This document shows positions 1-10,298 of a stretch of 64,000 nt of DNA, one piece after another. Under the pieces are notes generated by a model. That model worked only from the letters and a program-made list of their open reading frames with translations. It made no database searches and was not told the DNA's origin. The position numbers were made by a program, and so were the translations under genes. Numbering within the stretch: position 1 is the first letter of the stretch; the number at the start of each line of letters is the position of its first letter. Source of the stretch: Symsagittifera roscoffensis (Eukaryota; Xenacoelomorpha; Acoela; Convolutidae); contig NC_087062.1 of assembly GCF_963678635.1 (NCBI RefSeq), positions 37,536,518 through 37,600,517 on the forward strand, read 5' to 3'.

Positions 1-2158
1 TTTGACCTTCCAGCTCGTTTTTGAAATTAACGAGAGTACATTTTCCGGTATTTAGACGCATTTGGTTTTTACTACACCAATTTTCAATTATCGTAGTGGC
101 ATAGTTCATTTCTGTTTGAGTTGTTGCTATCACGTTAAAGTCATCAGCATATCCAAAAGAGTCAACTAGATTCAAGTTATCTTGTAAGTCGTTTGTATAT
201 AGTATGAAAAGTAATGGTCCCATTAGAGAACCTTGAGGGACACCACTTGTTACGTAACATATCTTAGACTTTGCTTTGTTTATTTGCGCATGCTGTTTTC
301 GAAGAAATACTTAAGAGGCTATTAGTTGAATTGCTTTTCCTCCAAAACCATAACACTTCAACTTATGCATTAAAAGTTGATGAGGAACGCAGTCAAAAAA
401 TTTTTCAAAATCTAGATAGAGCGCTGTTATATTTTTGGTCGTTTGGTCATCATAATTTAGGTATACTTGATGTAAGTAAGCAAGCAGTTCGGTAATTGCT
501 GAACGTTTTTTACGAAAACCATATTGAGAGTTATGAAGATGATGTCGCACTCTTTCATAAATGTAGTCAAATCAAACCTTTTCGAAAATTTTTGAGATGC
601 AGTATAGAAAACTTATCGGTCTGTTTCTTTTAATATCGCATTTGATCCCATCTTTGAAGATTGAGACAACTTCACTTAACTTCCACGTTTCTGGGAATAT
701 ACCTTTGTTCAAAAAAGTTTGAAAAATTTGGAGGACTGATTTTGATACTGTTTTCGCTAAGTTTGTGTAGACAAGATTTCCCAAATTATCTGGACCTGTT
801 GCTTTATTGATCTCTAGCTCGAGCATTATTTTCTCAATGCAGTCTTTATTCGGCTCGATGTGGTTGTTTTTTGCTTTTTCAAAGATACTTAAGTCGGTTA
901 TTTGTTCCGCTTTCGTAAATACACTACAGAAGAATTGATTAAACGCATCGCATTTTTCTTTGTCTGTCTCAAGTTCTTTAACGTCAAGTTTCATTATTGA
1001 AGGTGGTCTAGGTGCTCTTCTTATGCTTCGGAAAAACTTCTGAATTGTACTAAAGTTTCTTGGTGCAAAAATCTCTACTTTGTAGTTTTTCAGATATCTA
1101 TCAGCAGAAATTTTTATTTTTTCTTCTAAGTTTGTAATTTTAGATAGAATTTCTGGTTTCGGACAGGATTGCTGTTTCCGAAGTAAAATTTTTTTGCGCT
1201 TAATAAGGTGGGAGGTTGGGGGTGTGATCCAAGGAGGGAGTGTGGCTCTATGTTCTGTTACTCTAGGTTTATTTTCTTTCAGAATTCTCCAAAGTCAGGT
1301 GTACCATTGATCAAGTAAAAAATCGCAGTTACTAAAGCAAAACGGTGTGAAGGGATTATTTATTATTGTAGTATTGATTGCACTCCAATCTGCTCTTTTG
1401 AATGCACATTTTACTTTGTCATCACTTCTTGTTTCAATTAGCTTTTGGTTCAGATTGATTTCTGTTGTAAAGGCATTGTGATCACTGAGGTTCTTACTTT
1501 CTATTGAATAGATTTTATTAACATTTTCATCAATGAATGAGTTAATGATTAGGGAGGGGTTGTTGATTAGGAAAACATCTAATCTTTTTGCTATTCAGGT
1601 GCCAATATTGGTTAAAAATTGTGATCAATTAAGGTTTTATGGATTAGATCTTCCTCGGGATTATCTGATGCCATTGCTTTCCAGTCAGTTTTCGAAAAAT
1701 TTATATCTCCAGTTATCATTATTTTTTCACAGTTCAAGTCTTTGCAGTTGCACTAACTTTGTTTAGAAAATCAACAATAGGCTGTTGGTCTAAGTGGGCT
1801 ACCTATGTGGGCAAAAAACACAGCAAATGAGAGAGGATATATTTTCGAAATCAATTAGTCTCAATGTAACTTGTTCAATATTTGAGTTTATCGGTACATG
1901 TTGATGTTTAGAGTTGTTTCTGATGGCAATTAAGACCCCGCCATGTTTCGTCTGGTATTTTTTGGATGGTCGATCACATCTGTATACTTCGAGCTCTGGT
2001 ATGAAAAGAGTTTCGGATCTTGCTTTACCAGTCAGCCATGTTTCAGTTAGGCATAAAATATCATGTTTATTTGAAAGACAGATTGCATTTGCTAAACAAG
2101 TTCGCTGTGACATTTCTATTAAACTTCTTACATTAAAGGTGAGTATTGTTGATACCAA
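1..2158 (-). pseudogene. LINE ORF2: endonuclease and reverse transcriptase, frameshifted, 3' end off window
   Basis: The product would nick target DNA and copy LINE RNA into it. The N-terminal endonuclease block is seen at about 2,158-1,800 (NVRSL, then CLTETWL) and continues after a frame change near 1,720 with TGDINFSKTDWKAM. The reverse transcriptase runs from about 994: INKATGPDNL, then RPISFLYCISKIFEKV near 580, then GFRKKRSAITELL and LDFEKFFDCVPHQLL at 310-550, GVPQGSLMGPLLF near 200-240, and the catalytic YADD near 139-150. At least three frame changes and several stops separate these blocks. The start at 2,158 is the first methionine before the endonuclease; an upstream in-frame start is possible. 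Plus-strand ORFs across this interval are shadows. Confidence 0.85.
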
Positions 2159-2169
2159 TTTTTGTTTTT

Positions 2170-2990
2170 GGGTTAGTCAGGCTGAATTGTCATAGGATTT
2201 TACCTCTACCCAGCCGTTTTCAGTTTTTCTAATTAAATTTAGATTTCTTAGTCGCATTTGTGTGCTCTCGAATTTCCCGGATTGAATGAGATCACGTCTT
2301 GTTTTAAGCATGTTGTTTTCAATTTCCTGTTTATCAGGTGTTAGCTCTTTGCTTATGAATACTTTGTATTCGTAGCCTTTGAGCTTGTATAGAGAAAAAA
2401 GGATGGCGCAGAGACTCTAAGAACTAAAGGACGATTTTTATTTTCCGCGTATTTTCCGAGTCTTCTGAGATCACTTATTGGGCACTTGACGTCCATCACA
2501 TCCAGAAGATGATCACTTCTTGCATATCTGCGTCTGCTCTTGACCTGGCGTCTGTTGCCTCTGACTCGGGTATGTCTCTTATGCGTATGCCATCGTATTC
2601 TTTTTGGGAAGCTTTCCCGTTTTTGGGTGTGGGTTTTTTCGCTTCTGGCGCAACTTGTTTTTGTTGCATTTCTGATTTGATTTCAATAATCGCTTCCTTG
2701 AGTTTTTTGATGCCTTCTTCAATTGTTTGTATTTTTTGAGTGCTTTCATTCGCATATTTACTATTAATAATTGCATCCTTCTGGTTATTTCCCACACATC
2801 TGTTACAAAACAGAAGAACATTCTTGTTTAGTTGTTTCAATACCTTTATGGCATTTTCTTCCAAGTCTGTAAAGTTTGCAGTCATGTGCATACTTTCCCC
2901 ACATGACACACAGTTATATACTGCGTCTCTTTTGTTTATGAGATTTGAGCATGTTTTGCATCTTTTGTTATTTTCCATTTTAGAACTCAT
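2170..2990 (-). pseudogene. LINE ORF1: PHD-type zinc finger, coiled coil, RRM-like C-terminus, one frameshift
   Basis: ORF1 proteins of this LINE class bind the element RNA. The first 70 residues carry paired cysteines (CKTCSN, CVSCGE, CNRC) in a PHD-like spacing. A lysine/glutamate-rich segment with heptad character follows at roughly residues 75-120. The frame is lost near 2,500 and resumes in another frame as VMDVKCPISDLRRLGKY, which resembles the nucleic-acid-binding C-terminal domain of LINE ORF1 proteins. The reading then runs to about 2,170, just before ORF2. The methionine at 2,990 lies 38 bp after the upstream esterase stop. The domain order is clear; the C-terminal domain assignment is an inference from the motif and its place. 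Confidence 0.7.
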
Positions 2991-3027
2991 TTATTTGGGG
3001 CTGTTTGAATGGTTTTATTGTTGTGAT

Positions 3028-3555
3028 TTAATAATGGGCTACCAGCTGGTAGCGGTATTTAGATGCGATATCGGCTTCACAGTATATTTTCCGTTTAATA
3101 CTTCTATAGACCCAAGTATCTCCTATGGCCTCGCGCTGAAGAACTTTGTCTACCTCGGGATGGCGATCTGTTATGTCGTTGGTCAGTTTATCAGCTCGTG
3201 GGGGGATGCTGAACACGTATACCCTTTTGCACAGATGGGATATTTGCTTAGCAAGTTTTGCTAACTCTTTTCCAATGTCTTCGGGATCGCGTGCGGAGGG
3301 TTGGGTACCGTTGAAAGTGCCGTTTCCGCCAATAAATAAACAGATTATTTCGTACTGACCTTTCGTTGGTAAATGATTCTGTACGTGAAAGATCCTACCA
3401 CCAGGAATTGACAGAATGTTGAAGTTCGGGAACACTAGTCTCTTTGCCTGTGAGTCAGCAATCAATGAGTGTTTCATCTTGGATGTTTTGAAGATGTGCG
3501 CTCTCATAATATACAGGGTCTTGTCTCTATAAATCTCCCATTGGAGATACTCCAC
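3028..3555 (-). CDS. SGNH-hydrolase (esterase)-like ORF of the LINE
   Basis: A 175-residue open frame with an SGNH/GDSL-type pattern: block I-like IADSQAKRL, a strand with SIPGGRI, block III-like FIGGNGTFNG, then VYVFSIPPRA. Esterase domains of this type are known in ORF1 of CR1-like LINEs, where their role is not settled. Here the domain sits upstream of the PHD ORF, separated by one stop and 37 bp, so it is a separate frame unless a stop has split a longer ORF1. The GDS serine motif reads ADS, and I could not place the C-terminal Asp-His pair with certainty, so activity is doubtful. The frame is the only uninterrupted one in this LINE. The start at 3,555 is the first methionine; MKHSLIADS about 27 residues in is an equally good start. 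Confidence 0.65.
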   Translation of the reverse strand: MEYLQWEIYRDKTLYIMRAHIFKTSKMKHSLIADSQAKRLVFPNFNILSIPGGRIFHVQNHLPTKGQYEIICLFIGGNGTFNGTQPSARDPEDIGKELAKLAKQISHLCKRVYVFSIPPRADKLTNDITDRHPEVDKVLQREAIGDTWVYRSIKRKIYCEADIASKYRYQLVAHY

Positions 3556-3589
3556 ACAAGACCGATGCCATTTAACATGAAATTTTTTA

Positions 3590-4085
3590 ATAAGTTTATC
3601 ACAACAATTTATTTTAAGAACAGCAATTTTCTTCTGAAAATTTTAGCTCATCTTAAGAACGCATTGATAAACATACTGTATAAAAAATTGCAAAAAGTTC
3701 CAAATTTTGCTCATCTGGAGTCAGATATCAGGTGTAATCAGAAGGTCAAAGATATCATAGTAACCGAGGTTACAGTCAGGAGTCCCTTCATCACGTATTG
3801 CAGTCAAAATCCTTGGAATTTTCTTGATATGGAAGTGATAATGATAAAACTCGAGAATTTTTTGGAGTTCTAGTTTGCCGATACATGCGTTTTTTAGCTA
3901 ACTCCTACGATTTGAGATATGTAAGAGAAATTTTACGAGTCAGATTTTCAAGGCTTAGGAATTCAAATTGCTGCAACCAAGAAATAGTCAAACAAATTCC
4001 ATCAATTTCAAAACTTGCTGTTTTCACATTCAGCATTCAGGATGAGCAAAAACTTTCAGAAGAAAATTGCTGTTCTTAACATAAA
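3590..4085. repeat. Imperfect inverted repeat, about 55-bp arms
   Basis: The stretch around 3,597-3,652 (core AAGAACAGCAATTTTCTTCT) recurs as its reverse complement at about 4,027-4,082. The arms stay alignable for about 50 bp with a few mismatches, and the interior (about 375 bp) does not pair well. This could be a decayed foldback element or MITE, or two oppositely oriented copies of a dispersed repeat. No coding content was recognised between the arms. Confidence 0.55.
3848..3925 (+). repeat. Stray fragment of Maverick TIR inner part
   Basis: About 70 bp here (AGTTTGCCGATACATGCG, then TACGATTTGAGATATG) match the inner part of the left TIR at about 4,712-4,788 in the same orientation, and in reverse complement the right TIR near 23,635-23,700. 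It lies outside the element, so it is probably a relic of another Maverick copy or of a local duplication. Confidence 0.6.
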
Positions 4086-4528
4086 TGGTTTTCACAATAC
4101 ATGGCTAGTTTAAAATATCAGGATAAAACTAACAAAACTAGCATACCAATCCTGTTTTTATGAGTAATCTCGTGGTCATGTGATACCGAGTCCCAGCCAT
4201 GAACTCACTATTTTCACATGTAAGTTAGGTTAATTTGCGCGTCTCAGCTGATAGCCTTTGGAGAGTAACGATTTTGTCGAACCGATGTTATGTGAACCAC
4301 GTTTAATTTGCTATTGTAGAGACGATCAATAGCACCATAAGCTCTACTTCGACGCTAGCCAATCAATTTAAGATTTAGCTTTCCGTCGCTAATACTTCCG
4401 GACGAATATTACATATGTCAATTTATGGCGCTCTTGGGTGTCTTTCGTTATAAATGATCGGCTAATTCAATAACTTAAGCCTCCACGCCGAGCAGAAACT
4501 TACAACAAGGCTTTTAAACGACAACAAA
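4085..4528 (+). repeat. Left half of a core repeat unit, interrupted by the Maverick
   Basis: Diverged copy of the core unit that recurs through 26-63 kb: it shares the GTAAGTTAGG donor-like block, the AACTCAGCTGATAGCC-type block (here CTCAGCTGATAGCC) and the CTCTTGGGTG block. The phrase ACCACGTTTAATTTGC is shared only with the unit at 62.0-63.5 kb. The match stops exactly where the Maverick TIR begins, and the remainder of the unit resumes at 23,888. Confidence 0.75.
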
Positions 4529-4786
4529 AGTAGAAGAGTGAGCAGAAGTGGGTGGTAGCATCCCGGCGGTCTCCCATGTTTCAAGATAGGGAATAGATAT
4601 CCGGGACCAATGGCTATGTATTAAGATAGGTAATAGATTTCCCATGTATTATGATAGGTTTTGTCAGATGTTTGAGATGGTAGGATGGATAGTTTCAGAA
4701 AAATTTTGTGTCCAGAATTTTTTTTGGAGTTCGAGTTTGCCGATGCATGCATTTCTTAGCTTACTTCTACGATTTGAGATATGTGA
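4529..4786 (+). repeat. Left terminal inverted repeat of the Maverick
   Basis: Reverse complement of 23,632-23,887 with small indels. It begins AGTAGAAGAGTGAGCAGA, includes a CCCGGCGGTCTCCCATG block and the phrase TTTGAGATGGTAGGATGG, and fades after the TACGATTTGAGATATG block. The outer 150 bp are the best conserved. Confidence 0.8.
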
Positions 4787-5159
4787 GGGCTATCTTTTTT
4801 TTTCTATTTTTCGGTATGGTAAGTTTCAGATGGTGAGTTTCCAAAAAATTTCTCAAAAAGTTTTAAAATTTGCTTCCAAATACATTTTTATTTCGAAAAA
4901 AAAAAATGTATCTCGAAAAATGAAAAAAAAAATGGATGGTAAGTTTCAGATTGTAGGTTGCGACAAAGTTGAAGTTGCGGTTTAGAGTATGGGAGTACAA
5001 ACTTATTTATCAGAGAAAAATTATTTTCAACCTATTAAATACTTACTTCATCTTATTTTATATTCCCTCAGTTTATCTGGGGAAAATTGACAAGAGGGGA
5101 TTATCTTTGACAGGTTATTTATTCCGCTCCACGGGTGCAACAGTCGTTCGCTTCCATCA

Positions 5160-5556
5160 CATTTGAGCGTAGGAAAAGTAGATCTACAACCATTGGCTCA
5201 AGGGTCGGGGACTCTATCTTCTGTGTTTTTGTACCTCATTCAGTCGGAGCCAATTCGGTTGGCTTAAGACATGGGACAACAATATCGTGTTACAAATTAA
5301 AAGCCATTACCAAAATACCCATCTCCCCCCACTCTTGAACTAGAAACGCCCCTCTAAATACCTAAAACACGCGATCACCGTTAAAAACAGGGTTGGAAAC
5401 TCGAGTATACCATTAGTTTTTATTGGACAGTGGACCTTTGATCCATTTCAGATGGATCAGCTTAAAACCCGCCTTAACTCAATATAACTGTGTAAAAATA
5501 CACTCAAGAAGTTAAATTAAGTACTCACATAGTGACGCGACTCTCTAATTGAGTAT
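5160..5556 (+). repeat. Direct repeat, copy 1, within Maverick left arm
   Basis: About 390 bp that recur 950 bp downstream at roughly 75 percent similarity by eye. Shared landmarks are CTGTGTTTTTGTAC-type text, TTAAAAACAGGGTTGG, TTTCAGATGGATCA and CACTCAAGAA. No conserved reading frame is evident across the two copies. Confidence 0.7.
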
Positions 5557-6109
5557 ATAATGGATAGGGAATAAATTGTTTTAACTCAAAAAGTGTCCCA
5601 GTGGTTCTCCAAGGTTTCAAGGCTATTTGAAAACCCTTTCAACGCCCCTAATTCGGGCACTTGCTAAGTACTTGAGACAATCAGTCTAATTGTTTAACAG
5701 TGAAAGTATACTATCAAATGATATAATGGTCTGATCCATCTAATCTGAAAATCAAAACCACTGTTCATTTTAAATTTTTTCTGGTGTTTCTCTTAAGTTC
5801 TTGACGTTTGTTGTTTTTGGCTTCGCTTTACGTCTTGAGCTCGTTTTTTGTTTCTCTAGCGGCCCCGCATACTCGTATAGCTAAGCCTCTTATCGAAAGC
5901 TTACGAGAAAATTCCACGAGTTTACATAAAAGCTATCAGGGTACAACCAGAAGGTGGGCACGTTGCAAATGAGCCTTAAAAACGGCTCTCTAGAATGGGC
6001 ATGTAGCCCGTAGCTGCGTCAAGTGGGTTCGATCCCGTAGTCATGATGTCGTAAAACACCCACGAGCTCATTAAAAACAATATGTAACACGTGCACGCTT
6101 ATGTCACGT

Positions 6110-6506
6110 ATGAGGTTAAGAAAAATAGGCTCTATAACAATTGGGTCAAGGCTCAGGGACACTATCTCTTGTGTTTTTGTACTTCATTCTTTCGAAGCCG
6201 ACTCGGTTTGCTTAAGTCATGGGACTAAAAGTTCTTGTTACATCTTAAAGGCCCTTACCAAAATAACCCTCACTCTAGAAAAAAGAACACCCTATGGCTA
6301 GGTCTCTAAAAACCTAAAACACACGAACGCTGTTAAAAACAGGGTTGGGAGCTCGAGCTTACTATTAGCTTTTATTGGACAAGGGATCTTTGATGCATTT
6401 CAGATGGATCAACCTGATGCCCTCCTTATCTCAATTTAAATGTTTAAAAATTCACTCAAGAAATTAAATTAATAACTTACAAAACGACGCGTCTCCAGAA
6501 TTAGGT
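6110..6506 (+). repeat. Direct repeat, copy 2, within Maverick left arm
   Basis: Second copy of the 5,160-5,556 repeat, same orientation. The shared order of landmarks (GTGTTTTTGTACTTCATTC, TTAAAAACAGGGTTGG, CATTTCAGATGGATCA, CACTCAAGAAATTAAATTAA) shows an old tandem or insertional duplication with about 550 bp of other sequence between the copies. Confidence 0.7.
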
Positions 6507-7706
6507 AAGTATTATAAGAAAAGCAGCTCTAGAATTTTTATGAGAATAACTTGTTTTAACTCAAGAAATTTTTTTGTTTTGGACCAATGGGGAGCTTCAC
6601 TCGTCTACCTGCCCAACCAAGGTCCTCTCTTGCCCAGCGATGGCACTCTCGTAGGAATTCCAGATGTTTTCTCTCGAGAACAAGTCAGCTCTACTCGAAT
6701 TGATTATTTCTGTAAAATTGAGAATAGCAATTTTACTCGAGCACCCTTTCAAGTCAATTTTTTTGCAATTGTTTCTCAATTCTACTGATTTTAATGACTT
6801 CTTATTTCAGTTACCGCGTCAAACTTGAGCATGACATGGTCGATTCGAATTTTTCAAAAATTGCAGTTTGCCTCAAAATCAAGGTCAAACTTCAGAATAT
6901 GACCGACTGGCAGAAGGATAACCGGGGAAATTTGACAGCTCCTTACGTTTGATTTTATACCACTTAATTTTTCATTACCCAGGTTATCTGGAGGAAAGCT
7001 GACAGCCCCAATATACTAATTACTTCTTTGACTTATTTTTTAAAATCTTTTTTCACCTAACTATCCCACTATTATATGAGAGTTGCAAATAAGCATTTCT
7101 CCAGGGAGTTAATGAAGCGTGGATTGATTTCATGATAGAATAAAATTTCAAATTTTCATAAAACTTGAATTATATCCAAACAAAACTGCATGAACTTTTC
7201 AATGGAACTAAGTTATATAGATGCAAAAAAAATTAAGTTTCAAACCATCGGATGTTTTTATCAGAATCTGTTGTTTGTCTCAACATGATTTATTATTCTG
7301 TCATATTTCTTGCTACAATTATTTTTGTTTTTCTTTCATCACTTTTAACCTTCTAAAACTTTTGTAAAGTTTTTGAAATTTCCAAAACAGTTTTCATCCA
7401 AACTTGTCATTGGCTCTGCCCTGGTAAAAATTCACATTGAGAAAAAAGTAGTTTCATAAGTCTTTTTTTGTTTTTTTTTTGTATGATAATTTTTCTATCC
7501 TTCTCAGACTAAAGCTTTCAGAAGATTATGCAATTTACTAGAAGTACTTTCGTAAATTTATCTTTCCTATCGTTAGTTCTTTCAATTTGGGGACTACAAC
7601 ATCCATATTCCATCATGATTCTCCGTGTATTTGACCAAAATGTTAAAAGTTAAGAAAATTTTTGTAACACTTACAACTTTTACGCTCACAAATAAAAAAT
7701 GCAATT

Positions 7707-8245
7707 TTACATAAAATTACTTATGAATTTCAAAACATTTACATTATGAAATTTATTCACGTTTTTCTGGAAAAGTTTCAAAAAAAAACTGAATGAACTG
7801 CGTAAAATCCACACATATGATCAGTTTTTGTAGTTTTTAAAGAACCATTCCCTCACCAATTTTCTTTTTTTTGTTGAAAAGGAATAGTCTGTTCTTTTTT
7901 GACCCAAGGAATAAGCAAAGTAGTAAGTTTTGTCCAATCGAGCTATCATGATCCAGTGTTCTCCTCTATCATTGCTTGGGGCTGAGTTGATGATTGAAAA
8001 AAATAAATATTTTAATAATTGAGGTACTTTATCAGAGGGAAAATATCACATGGACTTGAACCTGAGCTGAAGAATTCTTTATATAATTTGCACCAGTGAA
8101 ACATAATCCAATGTTGCAATTGTTAACTGATTTACATCCAAAAACAAAGAAATTGATGGTTTGACGGTGCAGTTTAGGATCAAAATCTATGATTAATGAC
8201 TTACACCACGCATTTAGGTATTGAACCAACGAAGTCCCATACACA
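7707..8245 (-). pseudogene. Maverick adenovirus-type cysteine protease, frameshifted
   Basis: This protease family matures capsid proteins in adenoviruses and Mavericks. From about 8,030 leftward one frame gives PSDKVPQLLKYL, then APSNDRGEHWIMIARLDK with the likely catalytic His in GEHW, then TYYFADSLGQKRTDYSF. It stops near 7,830. A shifted frame supplies the C-terminal block with DHMCGFYAVHS, carrying the likely nucleophilic Cys, and ends at the TAA at 7,707 after LKFISNFM. The His and Cys blocks therefore lie in different frames, so the gene is broken. The start is uncertain: from about 8,245 to 8,040 the matching frame has stops, and another frame is open there (70 codons, MYGTSLVQYLNAW onward), which may be the displaced N-terminus or a shadow. 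It lies just downstream of the capsid-like fragment, as expected for a late-gene block. Confidence 0.75.
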
Positions 8246-8449
8246 AGTCTTATGTACTGGATGAAGATTGTTGAACACAGTTTTACACTCTAGGTTGAAA
8301 AAGTTTCTCGGGTTTTAATTAAACAGCATTCATTGTCTACGTTTTCTGGATTTGAAGGTCTGAAAAAAAGAAAATACATAGTGCAGAAACAATAACGATG
8401 AAATGCCCCAAAAAACGTACAATAATTTTATAGGAACCTGAAAACTCAA

Positions 8450-9003
8450 AAAAAAAACAGTTTTAGCGACTGTTCGAATTTTGACACTTAAAACTATTGA
8501 TAGTCTTTCTACCAAGACTATCACTTCTACAAGGGAAATTGGAAGAGCTTTTCTAATCTCAAGTTTTCTCCACCAAGTTCTGGATTATGCAGCTGTTCAG
8601 CTGCATCTCGTAGTGAAGTCAAGTCAAAACTCGAATATAGTGATTTTGAAATTTTTCCATAGGAAGAGTTGTTTAACCCTCGTTAAACTGCATTGCTTTC
8701 ATTGTTGTAACATAGGCCGACTCAGAGAAGTTGTATCTAGTGAAACAAGCTCTTCTACCTCGAATAAATCTAAGTTTTTTCAAACTTAATTGAGAGGTCC
8801 CGCAACAGCTGAATTTGCATTCGTTGCAACAGCTATTCTTCTGATTGGAGCATTATTGAAAACAGTTTCCTGTATAAACTGGATTTGACGAGATGAAATG
8901 ATAAAGGCTCTTGCTATTTTTCCATATAGTTATAATCAGCAGGTTCTTTTTCCAAAATTACGGTCCGTCCCAAATTCAAACTCAATACTCATTTCAATAG
9001 AGA
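8450..9003 (-). pseudogene. Capsid-like (major capsid family) fragment of the Maverick
   Basis: Several collinear pieces in shifting frames: MSIEFEFGTDRNFGKRT near 9,000, RRIAVATNANSAVAG near 8,840, LDLFEVEELVSLDTT near 8,750, FDLTSLRDAAEQLHNPELGG near 8,570 and VIVLVERLSIV near 8,500. Position between the pX-like gene and the protease, and the general resemblance to late structural proteins of nematode and other invertebrate Mavericks, suggest the major capsid gene or its C-terminal part. Intact jelly-roll capsid proteins are far longer, so most of the N-terminus is missing. There are at least three frame changes. The family assignment rests on context and recall of similar proteins, not on a fold check. 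Confidence 0.5.
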
Positions 9004-9057
9004 AGTACTGGGATTTCGTATTCGTAAAAGCTCCGTACCGAAAATGACTATTTTGAG

Positions 9058-9433
9058 TTATACTAATTTTGTTTTGTCAAAAACGTTTTTGCGAGAGCGA
9101 CTGGTCTTCGATCTGCTTTTTTATGGAATGGTTCTACTAGTTCTACGCTTGGATTTTTTGGATTTTTCAACCACCAACTGTTTTCGCACTATTTTAGTTC
9201 CAACATCTTTTATCTTTTGCAAATTTTTTTTTGGTCAACTAACACCTTCTCCAATCTCGGAGCTGCAATTTCAAATAAGTCTGCTCCGATTTTTGTTGCA
9301 GCTGGGACTCTTTTTTTTTAATAAAGGGAGTTACAATTTTCCCAAGAGTTTGTGCAAGAGCACCAAAACATCTTCCACGCTGTTTTGCAAGTCCAAGGAA
9401 AATAGGAAAATTAGCTGACCCTTGAGCAACCAT
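9058..9433 (-). pseudogene. Small basic pX/pVI-like virion protein of the Maverick
   Basis: Opens with a methionine at 9,433: MVAQGSANFPIFLGLAKQRG, then a hydrophobic GALAQTLGKIVTPFIKK segment. After a frame change near 9,300 it continues into a very basic tail ending SRSRKNVFDKTKLV and a TAA at 9,058. A glycine-rich, amphipathic head followed by an Arg/Lys-rich tail is the usual look of the adenovirus pX/pVI-like minor virion proteins found beside capsid genes in Mavericks. The original length would be about 125 residues. A frame shift in the run of lysine codons breaks it. The assignment is by composition and position, not by a diagnostic motif. Confidence 0.5.
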
Positions 9434-9449
9434 TTTTTATGAAGTTTAT

Positions 9450-10203
9450 ATCAAAAATGATTATACGAAATCTAGCGAAACAACAGAACAACTCGTGTAA
9501 TTCATTTTCACCTTTAGTGTCTCCCAGTTCTGTTTTTCTGCTATTGAAAGGTTTTTCTGCTGTTTTTCTGCTATTCAAAATTTTAGTTTCGTAAGCAATT
9601 GATAACTCTTGTACTGTCGCGTAGATGGGTTTTCGCCTTTTTTACTTTGGAAGTTCAAGAAATACAAAGCACTAAGGGAGTTTTTGTGTCACCTACAATA
9701 ATTTATTCAATAATATCACTATAAATCATAGAGGAATGTATTCTTATAAAATCGTAAGAACACTGAGGGTAATGTCGCCCTTTTCTTTTCATTATAACCC
9801 CTGTTCGATTTTGTTCTAAATCACAACTCAAAATGTGACTCAAATCTTATACTTTGAATTATAAACACAGATTGATCCTCAGGTAAATGAATGGCTGTTT
9901 TTTGTGATATCTTATCTACTGATACATAAATTCTTTTATATTCCAACTTTTGGGCAGCTATATGTATTCGAAATTTTTCATTCAAAATTTTAAATATATC
10001 AGCAATGCTTGGATACAATCCAGGTTCATAATGCATCGGCGCAACTTTTCTTTTTTCTCAGATCTTTTTCGCCTATCTATGAAAACAAACTTTCCCCCAG
10101 TAACTTTTGATAAAATGAAGGGTACGATATTTCTGAAACTGCAATCCCCATTCTCCTTTAAGATGTAAAAGGAAATCGGATGTAGAAGGATGTCGGAAAA
10201 CAT
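9450..10203 (-). pseudogene. Maverick minor capsid (penton-like) protein, frameshifted
   Basis: The first part (10,203-10,040) reads SDILLHPISFYILKENGDC. After a frame change near 10,036 the pattern PGLYPSIADIFKILNEKF followed by KISQKTAIHLPEDQSVFII appears. The GLYPS...LNEKF pattern (a turn before a long helix) is typical of the single jelly-roll minor capsid proteins of Mavericks. A further frame carries MIYSDIIE and GDTKTPLVLC near 9,700, as expected for the C-terminal half. The gene ends just before the pX-like gene at 9,433, so the two form a tightly packed late block with capsid and protease downstream. The exact stop was not fixed. Confidence 0.65.
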
Positions 10204-10298
10204 TCAAAAGGAGCATTAGTTTCTTATTTTTCTTTTAATTGCTATTCGAATAAAAAGCTCAAAGGAAAGAGGATCCATGACAATTAATCAACTGAAAC

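Larger units (their letters stand above)
1..3555 (-). mobile_element. CR1-like non-LTR retrotransposon, partial, continues past left edge
   Basis: Minus-strand reading gives, 5' to 3', an SGNH-hydrolase-like ORF, a PHD-type zinc-finger ORF with a coiled coil, an apurinic-type endonuclease and a reverse transcriptase. This is the parts list of CR1-like LINEs, whose ORF1 proteins are known to carry esterase and PHD domains. The reverse transcriptase is cut by the window edge just after the YADD region, so the 3' end is not visible. Several frame breaks between recognisable blocks mean the copy is inactive. The 5' limit is placed at the start of the esterase ORF; an untranslated leader may extend further right. 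Confidence 0.85.
4787..7706. other. Left arm of the Maverick without a recognisable gene
   Basis: About 2.9 kb of AT-rich DNA between the left TIR and the protease gene. It contains a pair of diverged direct repeats (listed separately). Short ORFs occur on both strands near 6.54-6.79 kb but mirror each other and show no domain. A viral-type fusogen could once have been here, but nothing in the sequence supports one now. Confidence 0.6.

Noticed and set aside
271-3358. Plus-strand ORFs across the LINE (271-495, 1,533-1,766, 1,914-2,195, 2,740-3,264)
   Set aside because: Antisense shadows of the minus-strand LINE reading frames.
3469-4079. Plus-strand ORFs at 3,469-3,873 and 3,885-4,079
   Set aside because: They span an inverted repeat and a TIR fragment; low-complexity, no domain.
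5990-6060. GGGTTCGATCCC, resembling a tRNA B box (possible tRNA or SINE)
   Set aside because: The T-arm stem does not pair beyond two or three bases and no A box or acceptor stem lies at the right distance.
6540-6788. Antiparallel ORFs near 6.6 kb as a possible Maverick envelope gene
   Set aside because: About 60-80 codons, mirrored on both strands, no signal peptide, membrane segment or cysteine pattern.
8032-8244. 70-codon minus-strand frame as a separate Maverick gene
   Set aside because: It overlaps the expected N-terminus of the protease in another frame and has no recognisable motif, so it is mentioned under the protease only.
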